This document shows, piece by piece, positions 1-5,958 of a stretch of DNA of 5,958 nucleotides. This stretch comes from Halieaceae bacterium (GTDB taxonomy: Bacteria > Pseudomonadota > Gammaproteobacteria > Pseudomonadales > Halieaceae): positions 1 through 5,958 of the forward strand of contig WTHO01000073.1 in the NCBI GenBank assembly GCA_011523115.1, read 5' to 3'. Both the position numbers and the translations under genes were made by a program. The notes beneath the pieces are model-generated. The model was not told where the DNA came from, did not search any database, and saw only the letters and a list, made by a program, of their open reading frames with translations. Every line of letters begins with the position of its first letter. The first letter of the stretch is position 1.

Positions 1-131
1 GTAGAGATGCAAACAAGGCTGATTGTTTTTTTGCACACTTTTGAGATGTGCCCGTGCCCCAGACATAACAAAAGGGTTTTCGCGGGCTTTAAATTTACAA
101 AGTGGGGCGAAAGGGGCCTTGGTGGGTTTGG

Positions 132-539
132 TTAGAGCCCCGGATTCAGCTCAAAACAAGCCGTCTCAGAATCTGGCGGGAGCCAGTCTCTGGCGGTGCT
201 CGTCCAGCAGGTGGTTTCTACAGATAACCAACTGGTGTCCTCCATGCCACCCGCTTTGATAAAGATCTGCCCCGGTAGTTCATCAACAAACGTGAACATC
301 TGGCTACCGCACTTGGGACAAAACCCGCGGTTGACATGTGAACCCTCAAAACCCAGTGACGCAAAGGTCTTGTACTCACCCGTAATGGAGACCGCGTCCA
401 AAGGAAACAAGATGACAGTTGCTTTGCCCGAGCCAGTGACTCTTTGACAGTCTTTGCAGTGACAATGCAACCCGAAGCCGAATTGGGTTTCGTCAAACTC
501 GTATTGGACATCGCCGCATAAGCAGTGGCCTTTTTGCAT
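132..539 (-). CDS. GFA-family zinc protein (CENP-V/GFA domain), substrate unknown
   Basis: A 135-residue single-domain protein of the glutathione-dependent formaldehyde-activating enzyme (GFA) fold. It has the expected cysteine pattern: GHCLCG near the start (C6, C8), HCHCKDC (C26, C28, C31) and CPKCGS (C74, C77). In the family, the first and last pairs hold a structural zinc and the middle triplet holds a second zinc near the proposed glutathione/substrate pocket. All seven cysteines are present, so the gene looks intact. The C-terminal stretch with W112 and W119 followed by PP fits the usual end of the domain, and the length is typical. The start is supported by the glycine-cysteine motif beginning at residue 4 and by a GAGAGG ribosome binding site 9 bases upstream. 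It lies 107 bases downstream of the esterase on the same strand; co-transcription is possible but not shown. Most GFA-family proteins are not proven to act on formaldehyde, so no specific reaction is assigned. It is probably cytoplasmic, as no signal peptide is visible. Confidence 0.9.
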   Translation of the reverse strand: MQKGHCLCGDVQYEFDETQFGFGLHCHCKDCQRVTGSGKATVILFPLDAVSITGEYKTFASLGFEGSHVNRGFCPKCGSQMFTFVDELPGQIFIKAGGMEDTSWLSVETTCWTSTARDWLPPDSETACFELNPGL

Positions 540-548
540 TATTAGTTT

Positions 549-554
549 CCTCTC
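549..554 (-). promoter_or_regulatory. Ribosome binding site of the GFA-family gene
   Basis: GAGAGG on the minus strand, 9 bases before the ATG at 537-539. It fixes the start of the GFA-family gene. No convincing sigma70 promoter was found in the 107-base gap upstream. A TAAAAT hexamer sits in the gap but has no good -35 partner at normal spacing. Confidence 0.6.
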
Positions 555-646
555 GCAGCTCTGTTTTCGGTCTAATTTTATCAGCCTTCCTTGGCGGTGG
601 TGCAGACGCTGGTGGTCAATTGTGGTCCTTGATAGGGCGTGAGCGT

Positions 647-1600
647 TTACTCAGCTAGCCCGGCCATGCGCCTAATGGCTTGGTAACGGGTGGTCCAGAT
701 CTGCTGACTGAGGCGTGCCTTGGGGGCGAAGAGCTCTGAGGCGTGGTACGCACCTGTCCAAAGATGAAACTCCACCGGGACGCCCGCTGCAGAGAGTCGT
801 TGTGCGAGGGTAATATCCTCATCGCGAAACAAGTCGAGATCTCCGACATCAATATAACTCGGCGGTAGCCCCGACAGATCCTCGGCACGGGCGGGTGCAG
901 CGTATGCGTCGGCCTCGGCGCCGCCCAGGTACCAGCGCCACGCCTCAATGGACCCTGCCCGGTCCCAAATACCGATATCGACGACTTCGTGGGAGGAGGC
1001 TGTTGCGTGGCGGTCATCGATCATCGGGTAAATCGGTAGCAGATATTTCAGAGCGGGACCGTCTCGGTCGCGGAGCATTAGCGCTACCGCCAGTGCCAGA
1101 CCGCCGCCTGCAGAGGCGCCCATTAGCCCGATGTTGCTAATATCCATGCCGAGATCGGTCGCATGCTCGAATACCCAGCATACGCCGGCATAACAATCCT
1201 CGGGCGCGGCAGGATAGGGATGCTCGGGCGCTTTGCGATAATCGATGGAGGCAATGGGAATACCCAGTGCCGTGGCGGCCTCGCGCATATTTTCATCCTG
1301 ACTGTCGAGGTCGCCCATGATCATGCCGCCTCCATGGATATAGACCAGGCCGGGCCCCGGGGACGCGGCGTCATTTGGACGATAAAGCCGGAGCGACAAG
1401 TCTCCGCCGGGACCTGAGTATGTGTGCACGGAAACGGTGAGATCGGGATATTCACCTTTAGGCGCAGCCGCGCGTGATGCCGACATTGCTGCGCGGCGAG
1501 CCACGATATCGGGTATACCATTCAACCCTCCCGGGAGCGCCTCCCAGAGCGCTTCCAGCGGGCCTTTGCTTTCTTCGTCAATCCGATCCCATAGTGACAT
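647..1600 (-). CDS. Alpha/beta hydrolase, HSL (family IV) esterase/lipase
   Basis: A 317-residue cytoplasmic-looking serine hydrolase of the hormone-sensitive-lipase-like family, which cleaves carboxylic esters, usually short-chain. The oxyanion-hole motif is HGGG at 89-92. The nucleophile elbow is GASAGG at 161-166, making S163 the nucleophile. The acid is probably D256 in DLDLFRDE, and the histidine is H286 in AYHASE. The family signature DYRKAPEHPYPAAPED lies at 120-135. Residues 1 to about 50 would form the N-terminal cap, and the whole length is normal for the family. No signal peptide or membrane segment is visible. The ribosome binding site is weak (an AGG about 11 bases upstream), so the start is less certain than for the neighbours, but the next in-frame Met (38) would remove much of the cap. 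It starts about 60 bases beyond the nrdAB terminator and so probably has its own promoter in 1601-1659, where I could not identify one confidently. The natural substrate cannot be read from the sequence. Confidence 0.92.
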   Translation of the reverse strand: MSLWDRIDEESKGPLEALWEALPGGLNGIPDIVARRAAMSASRAAAPKGEYPDLTVSVHTYSGPGGDLSLRLYRPNDAASPGPGLVYIHGGGMIMGDLDSQDENMREAATALGIPIASIDYRKAPEHPYPAAPEDCYAGVCWVFEHATDLGMDISNIGLMGASAGGGLALAVALMLRDRDGPALKYLLPIYPMIDDRHATASSHEVVDIGIWDRAGSIEAWRWYLGGAEADAYAAPARAEDLSGLPPSYIDVGDLDLFRDEDITLAQRLSAAGVPVEFHLWTGAYHASELFAPKARLSQQIWTTRYQAIRRMAGLAE

Positions 1601-1659
1601 GGTTAGCTGTACCTATTACAACGACGGGGCAGTGTAACGATTACCGATAAAAGATGCGC

Positions 1660-1685
1660 AAAAAAAAAGGCGCACTCAGTGCGCC
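1660..1685 (-). terminator. Rho-independent terminator of nrdAB
   Basis: On the minus strand, a perfect 7-bp stem GGCGCAC/GTGCGCC (1669-1675 with 1679-1685) and a 3-base loop are followed directly by nine U (A-tract 1660-1668 on the plus strand). It begins 19 bases after the nrdB stop codon. There is no T-run on the plus-strand side, so it works in one direction only, ending the nrdAB transcript before the esterase gene. Confidence 0.93.
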
Positions 1686-1704
1686 CCTTTGGCTTCAGTT
1701 GACG

Positions 1705-2961
1705 TCAATCCCAGCTCAACGCGCCGCCTGTTTGATACTCAATAACGCGCGTTTCAAAGAAGTTCTTTTCTTTGCGCAGGTCCATGATTTCAGACATCCA
1801 TGGGAAGGGGTTTGTCGCGCCCGGGAACTGCTCTGTCAGACCCAGCTGAGTCAGCCGTCGGTTTGCGATGAAGTGCAGGTACTCTTCCATCATTGCGGCA
1901 TTCATACCCAGCACACCGCGCGGCATGGTGTCACGGGCGTATTCAATTTCCAGCGCCGTACCCTCAAGGATCATCTGGGTCACCTCTTCCTTGAACTCTT
2001 CGGTCCAGAGGTGCGGGTTTTCCAGCTTGATCTGGTTGATGACGTCGATGCCAAAATTGAGGTGCATCGACTCATCCCGCAGGATGTACTGGAACTGCTC
2101 TGCAACGCCGGTCATCTTGTTGCGGCGCCCCATTGACAGGATCTGGGTAAAACCACAGTAAAAGAAGATGCCCTCTGTCACGCCATAGAAGCCGATGAGG
2201 TTGCGGAGCAATTGCTGATCAGCCTCTATGGTGCCGGTAGAAAAGTTGGGGTCTGACAGCTCATGTGTATGGCTGATTGACCAAGCAGCTTTCTTGGCGA
2301 CTGAGGGGACCTCTCGGTACATGTTGAAGACTTCGCCTTCATCCATGCCCAGCGACTCGATGCAGTATTGATAGGCATGGGTATGGATCGCTTCCTCGAA
2401 GGCCTGGCGAAGCAGGTACTGGCGACATTCAGGGTTAGTGACCAAGCGGTAGATACCCAGCACCAAATTATTGGCAACCAGTGAGTCGGCGGTTGAGAAG
2501 TACCCCAGCGAACGCATCACGATGCGGCGTTCGTCATCTGTCAGGCCCTCTTTGCTCTTCCAGGTCGCGACGTCGGCGGTCATGTTGATTTCTTGAGGCA
2601 TCCAGTGATTGGCACAGCCGTCAAGATACTTTTGCCACGCCCAGTCGTATTTGAAAGGCACGAGCTGATTGAGGTCAGCACGGCAATTGATCATCGCCTT
2701 TTCGTCGACCGATATGCGCGCCGCGCCCATCTCCAACTCTTCTTCTCCCGCAGACGCATCCATATTCGCAATGGCTGCCTCTGCTGCTTGCATCGCTGCC
2801 GTGGCGGGCTCCGGCGTGGTCGTATCAGTGGCTGCTGCCGCGGGTGCGGCGGGTGTCTCAGCAACTTGTTGCGCGGCCGCGGCGGCCGCCACTACTGCCG
2901 GCTCCGGAGCAGTCACTGCGCTGCTTTCTTCCTGATTGTAGTCGTCCCAGTTCAACATCAT
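1705..2961 (-). CDS. nrdB: Class Ia ribonucleotide reductase, beta (radical-generating) subunit
   Basis: Small subunit of ribonucleoside-diphosphate reductase, 418 residues, ferritin-like fold. It builds a diiron centre and tyrosyl radical and passes the radical to NrdA. Diiron ligands inferred by aligning with E. coli NrdB are D159, E190 and H193 (EEAIHTHAY), E263 ([10 protein letters not shown]), and E297 and H300 (RDESMH). Y197, four residues after H193, is the expected radical tyrosine, so this is the tyrosyl-radical type rather than a Phe-substituted class Ic form. The tail ends [11 protein letters not shown]409 is the likely radical-transfer tyrosine, and the last residues should dock on NrdA. 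The catalytic core starts near residue 80. Before it is an Ala/Pro/Thr/Glu-rich, probably disordered segment (about 12-75), which explains the length relative to E. coli NrdB (about 375). Two adjacent ATG codons sit at the start; GGAG lies 5 bases before the first and 8 before the second, so the protein may begin at residue 2. It lies 30 bases after nrdA, in the same operon. No yfaE-type ferredoxin gene follows, unlike in E. coli. Confidence 0.98.
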   Translation of the reverse strand: MMLNWDDYNQEESSAVTAPEPAVVAAAAAAQQVAETPAAPAAAATDTTTPEPATAAMQAAEAAIANMDASAGEEELEMGAARISVDEKAMINCRADLNQLVPFKYDWAWQKYLDGCANHWMPQEINMTADVATWKSKEGLTDDERRIVMRSLGYFSTADSLVANNLVLGIYRLVTNPECRQYLLRQAFEEAIHTHAYQYCIESLGMDEGEVFNMYREVPSVAKKAAWSISHTHELSDPNFSTGTIEADQQLLRNLIGFYGVTEGIFFYCGFTQILSMGRRNKMTGVAEQFQYILRDESMHLNFGIDVINQIKLENPHLWTEEFKEEVTQMILEGTALEIEYARDTMPRGVLGMNAAMMEEYLHFIANRRLTQLGLTEQFPGATNPFPWMSEIMDLRKEKNFFETRVIEYQTGGALSWD

Positions 2962-2966
2962 CTTTT

Positions 2967-2970
2967 CTCC
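2967..2970 (-). promoter_or_regulatory. Ribosome binding site of nrdB
   Basis: GGAG in the 30-base nrdA-nrdB gap, 5 bases before the first of two tandem ATG codons and 8 before the second. The 8-base spacing favours translation starting at the second ATG (2956-2958), which would give a protein beginning MLNWDDYN. The gap holds no hairpin or promoter, which supports one nrdAB transcript. Confidence 0.65.
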
Positions 2971-2991
2971 TATACAGCCTACAGCTCGCCC

Positions 2992-5877
2992 TTATTGACA
3001 GGCTTCACAGTCGGGATCGTCCAGCGAGCAGGCTTGTGGCACTGGCGCTGGCTGAGGGGGTGTTGCGGCGGTCGAGACAGCATTGAGATTGCCTGTATCG
3101 ACTGTTGATTTTTCGGTGCCGGTGGCAGCCAAAGATCTTAAATAGTAGGTGGTCTTAAGACCGCTGTACCAAGCCATGCGATACGTGACATCCAACTTCT
3201 TACCACTGGCATTGTTGATATACAGATTGAGCGATTGCGCTTGGTCTATCCACTTTTGCCTCCGGCTAGCGCTGTCGACCAGCCAACGCGGCTCCACTTC
3301 AAAGGCCGTCGCATATTTGGCCTTTAAATCATCAGGGATACGGTCGATGGTTTGCACACTGCCATCAAAATATTTCAGATCATTCACCATGACCTTATCC
3401 CACAGGTCGCGACTTTTGAGATCGTTGACCAGATAAGGATTGACCACCGTGAACTCACCGGACAGGTTCGACTTCACATAGAGATTTTGATACGTCGGCT
3501 CAATCGACTGCGATACACCCGTAATGTTGGCAATGGTTGCCGTTGGCGCAATGGCCATGACGTTGGAATTGCGCATACCCGCTGTCGCCACCTTCGCCTT
3601 CAGAGCGTCCCAATCGAGGGTCTTGTCGCGGTTAACATCGATGTACTGCTCGCCGCGCTGTTCGATGAGGATATCCAGCGAGTCCATCGGGAAGATGCCG
3701 CGGCTCCAGAGTGATCCCTCATAGCTCGAATAGCTACCTCGCTCAGTTGCCAGTTCACTCGACGCTTCGATGGCGAAGTAACTGATGGCTTCCATGGATC
3801 GGTCGGCAAAGGTCACCGCGTCGTCAGAGCCGTAGGATGCGTCGATTTTGTAGAGCGCATCCTGAAAGCCCATCAGCCCAAGGCCGATGGGGCGGTGACG
3901 GAAGTTAGAGGTCTCGGCTTGCGGCACCGAGTAGTAATTGATGTCGATGACGTTGTCGAGCATTCGGATTGCTGTACGGACCGTGCCGCGCAGCTTGTCG
4001 AGATTCAACTCACCGTCTTCAATATGTTGCGGCAAGTTGACCGAGCCCAAATTGCAGACTGCGATCTCTTCAGCATTGGTATTCAGCGTGATTTCGGTGC
4101 ATAGATTTGATGAGTGCACGACGCCGCAATGTTGCTGGGGCGAACGCAGATTGCAGGGATCCTTGAAGGTCATCCAGGGATGTCCTGTTTCAAAAATCAT
4201 GCCCAGCATCTTGCGCCACAGGTTCTGCGCCTTAAGCGTTTTGTGGAGCTTGAGCTGGCCGCTTCGAGCCATTTCTTCATACTCTTCGTAACGCTCTTCA
4301 AACGCCTTACCGTACAGGTCATGTAGGTCCGGCACATCGTTGGGTGAAAACAGTGTCCAGTCGCCATCGTCGAACACCCGCTTCATAAATAAGTCAGGAA
4401 TCCAATTGGCCGTATTCATGTCATGGGTGCGGCGGCGATCATCACCGGTGTTCTTGCGCAGTTCGAGGAACTCCTCGATATCCATGTGCCAGGTCTCGAG
4501 GTAGGCACAAACCGCCCCTTTACGTTTGCCTCCCTGATTCACAGCGACAGCCGTGTCATTGACCACCTTCAGGAAGGGAACAATGCCTTGGCTTTTGCCA
4601 TTGGTGCCCTTGATGTAGGCGCCAAGCGCGCGCACCGGTGTCCAGTCATTGCCCAGACCGCCGGCAAACTTGGACAGCATCGCGTTGTCTTGAATCGCCC
4701 CATATATACCGAACAGGTCATCGGGCACTGTCGTCAGATAACAGGAGCTCAGCTGAGGCCGCAGGGTGCCGGAATTGAACAGCGTCGGTGTCGAGCTCAT
4801 GTAGTCGAATGACGACAATAGGCGGTAAAACTCGATGGCTCTTGCGTTCGGATTGTCTTCGCGAACCGCGAGCCCCATTGCAACGCGCATAAAGAAAATT
4901 TGCGGCAGCTCAAAACGCACCTCGTCACTGTGGATAAAGTAGCGGTCATATAGCGTTTGCAGCCCGAGGTAGGTGAATTTGAGGTCTCGTTCCGCTTCCA
5001 GTGCTTCACCGAGCACGTCAAGGTCAAACTCGGCAAGATTCGGTGCCAGTAGCTCGAGCTCAATACCTTTCTGAATAAATGCCTTGAGGGCCTGCGGGTA
5101 ATGCGCGCTCATCTCCGCTTGCGTGGCACTCTCTGCGACGCCCATAAAGCTCAGGCCTTCAGCGCGCAAGTCATCAAGTAACAATCGCGCCGCAGCATAG
5201 GTGTAGTTGGGCTCTTGCTCGATCAATGTTCGAGCCGTAATCACCAATGACGTGCTGCACTCCTTTGCTGATACGCCGTCGTAGAGGTTGCGCAACGCCT
5301 CGTCGATGATGGCTGATTCGCTCACGTCTGCCAGACCCGTGCAGGCTTCAGATACGATTGTGCCAATCCGGTCGATATCCAGCGGCACTTTGGTGCCGTC
5401 GGTCTGAACGATATTGATGCCCTTGGCCGCCGCCTGGGACTCCGGCGAGAGTTCGATACTGGCGTCACGCTCTTGGCGTCGCGCTTCTCGATAAATCACA
5501 TAATCCCGTGCGATTTTGTGTTCGCCAGCGCGCATCAACTCAAGCTCTACCTGATCTTGGATATCCTCAATATGCAAAGTGCCGCCAGAGGGCATCCGTC
5601 GCTTGAAGGTAGCGACCACTTGCGCAGTCAAATTGGCCACGGTCTCGTGGATACGGCTACTGGCAGCCGCGGTGCCGCCTTCTACGGCGAGGAAGGCTTT
5701 GGTAATGGCAACCGTGATCTTGCTGTCTTCAAAGGGCACCACGGTGCCATTGCGTTTAATCACGCGCAGTTGACCCGGGGCAGTCGCTGATAGCCGGGTA
5801 GGGTTAGGGTTCTCTCGAGTCGCTGCCGGTGTAGTAGCGACATTTTCTTGTTCTACTGTTTCACTGCCTGTTTGCAT
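2992..5877 (-). CDS. nrdA: Class Ia ribonucleotide reductase, alpha (catalytic) subunit, two ATP cones
   Basis: Large subunit of ribonucleoside-diphosphate reductase, 961 residues, which reduces NDPs to dNDPs. After a polar tail (1-37) comes ATP cone 1 (about 38-137; VIKRNG at 39-44, HIEDIQD at 102-108, RDYVIYREARR at 124-134). A second, degenerate cone follows (about 154-242). The catalytic ten-stranded barrel spans roughly 300-915. Aligned to E. coli, the active-site cysteines are C379 (SSCYL), C593 as the thiyl-radical site in NLCTE (with N591 and E595), and C608 (AVCNLG). The radical-transfer pair is Y911-Y912, and PTATI (778-782) is the phosphate-binding loop. A Pro/Ala-rich flexible linker (about 934-949) leads to the redox tail with C950, C957 and C960 (CEAC, then Q), which re-reduces the active site and is recharged by thioredoxin or glutaredoxin. 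Two cones and this length match the Pseudomonas-type enzyme rather than the E. coli one (about 761). The start is the first in-frame ATG; AGAGG lies 11 bases upstream, slightly far. First gene of the nrdAB operon; the promoter is not identified in the 81 bases available. Confidence 0.98.
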   Translation of the reverse strand: MQTGSETVEQENVATTPAATRENPNPTRLSATAPGQLRVIKRNGTVVPFEDSKITVAITKAFLAVEGGTAAASSRIHETVANLTAQVVATFKRRMPSGGTLHIEDIQDQVELELMRAGEHKIARDYVIYREARRQERDASIELSPESQAAAKGINIVQTDGTKVPLDIDRIGTIVSEACTGLADVSESAIIDEALRNLYDGVSAKECSTSLVITARTLIEQEPNYTYAAARLLLDDLRAEGLSFMGVAESATQAEMSAHYPQALKAFIQKGIELELLAPNLAEFDLDVLGEALEAERDLKFTYLGLQTLYDRYFIHSDEVRFELPQIFFMRVAMGLAVREDNPNARAIEFYRLLSSFDYMSSTPTLFNSGTLRPQLSSCYLTTVPDDLFGIYGAIQDNAMLSKFAGGLGNDWTPVRALGAYIKGTNGKSQGIVPFLKVVNDTAVAVNQGGKRKGAVCAYLETWHMDIEEFLELRKNTGDDRRRTHDMNTANWIPDLFMKRVFDDGDWTLFSPNDVPDLHDLYGKAFEERYEEYEEMARSGQLKLHKTLKAQNLWRKMLGMIFETGHPWMTFKDPCNLRSPQQHCGVVHSSNLCTEITLNTNAEEIAVCNLGSVNLPQHIEDGELNLDKLRGTVRTAIRMLDNVIDINYYSVPQAETSNFRHRPIGLGLMGFQDALYKIDASYGSDDAVTFADRSMEAISYFAIEASSELATERGSYSSYEGSLWSRGIFPMDSLDILIEQRGEQYIDVNRDKTLDWDALKAKVATAGMRNSNVMAIAPTATIANITGVSQSIEPTYQNLYVKSNLSGEFTVVNPYLVNDLKSRDLWDKVMVNDLKYFDGSVQTIDRIPDDLKAKYATAFEVEPRWLVDSASRRQKWIDQAQSLNLYINNASGKKLDVTYRMAWYSGLKTTYYLRSLAATGTEKSTVDTGNLNAVSTAATPPQPAPVPQACSLDDPDCEACQ

Positions 5878-5931
5878 ATTAAGGGCTGCCTCTGAAACGC
5901 CTTCGTGTCGAGATATCGTGTCTTTTTCCGG

Positions 5932-5943
5932 GGACAGGTGTCC
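5932..5943. repeat. Short inverted repeat in the nrdA leader (GGACA-GG-TGTCC)
   Basis: A perfect 5-bp inverted repeat with a 2-base centre, embedded in GGGGACAGGTGTCCTTTT, about 55 bases before the nrdA start. The centre is too tight for a stable RNA hairpin, so it reads better as a DNA-level site or the end of a dispersed repeat. GGGGACA-type motifs occur in some gammaproteobacterial dispersed repeats linked to REP-associated transposases, but this is a recollection and only the edge of the region is visible. Confidence 0.35.
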
Positions 5944-5958
5944 TTTTGAGCTTTATGT

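Noticed and set aside
9..51. Possible terminator hairpins near the left edge (AAACAA/TTGTTT with a T-run, and GCACA/TGTGC)
   Set aside because: The first is a weak AT-rich 6-bp stem with no plus-strand gene ahead of it. The second has a 9-base loop and, on the minus strand, is followed by A rather than U residues, so it would not end the GFA-family transcript.
23..259. Open frame on the plus strand at the left end (78 codons)
   Set aside because: No ribosome binding site, no recognisable domain, and half of it overlaps the well-supported GFA-family gene in antisense.
647..1600. Esterase as S-formylglutathione hydrolase working with the GFA-family protein in formaldehyde detoxification
   Set aside because: Its HGGG and GASAGG motifs and DYRKAPEHPYPAAPED signature place it in the HSL family. 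S-formylglutathione hydrolases (FrmB/esterase D type) are a different alpha/beta hydrolase group, and no formaldehyde dehydrogenase gene is in the window.
1634..1644. Small palindrome GTAA-CGA-TTAC between the nrdAB terminator and the esterase, as a possible operator
   Set aside because: Arms of only 4 bp are expected by chance, and no clear promoter elements accompany it.
2992..3040. Cysteine-rich NrdA tail (C950, C957, C960) as an unusual metal site
   Set aside because: A mobile C-terminal cysteine pair is the normal redox shuttle of class I NrdA. The CxxC spacing differs from the E. coli CxxxxC but, as far as I recall, is common in this NrdA subgroup.
2593..3108. Long open frames on the plus strand opposite nrdB and nrdA, including a 171-codon one here
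   Set aside because: They lie antisense to strongly supported genes, have odd Arg/Cys- or Ala-rich composition with no recognisable domain, and arise from the codon bias of the real genes.

Overview
The window is 5,958 bases of bacterial chromosome. It holds four complete protein-coding genes, all on the minus strand. Transcription runs from right to left: nrdA, nrdB, a strong intrinsic terminator, an HSL-family esterase, then a GFA-family zinc protein. The NrdA and NrdB sequences look like the Pseudomonas-type class Ia enzyme: about 960 residues with two ATP cones in NrdA, and an N-terminally extended NrdB ending in LSWD. The moderately high GC and this enzyme type suggest a gammaproteobacterium, possibly a marine one. 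That placement rests on remembered family resemblance, not a search.

Layout. Positions 5878-5958 are the partial leader upstream of nrdA, with a short inverted repeat (5932-5943) and an NrdR-box-like half site (5905-5921). nrdA (2992-5877) and nrdB (1705-2961) are 30 bases apart and almost certainly form one operon. A perfect 7-bp GC-rich hairpin followed by nine U (1660-1685, minus strand) ends it. The alpha/beta hydrolase (647-1600) starts about 60 bases past that terminator, so it probably has its own promoter. After a 107-base gap comes the GFA-family gene (132-539), with a good ribosome binding site. Positions 1-131 hold no gene I can support and no convincing terminator.

Function. NrdA and NrdB together make the aerobic ribonucleotide reductase that supplies dNTPs. 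NrdB forms the diiron-tyrosyl radical, and NrdA carries the active site and the allosteric sites. The two downstream genes have no evident link to dNTP synthesis; they look like ordinary accessory or detoxification-type metabolic genes of unknown substrate.

I see no mobile element, CRISPR array, RNA gene or defence module. The window reads as mostly ordinary housekeeping sequence. The most interesting details are the decayed inner ATP cone of NrdA and the similarity between the two ends of NrdB.
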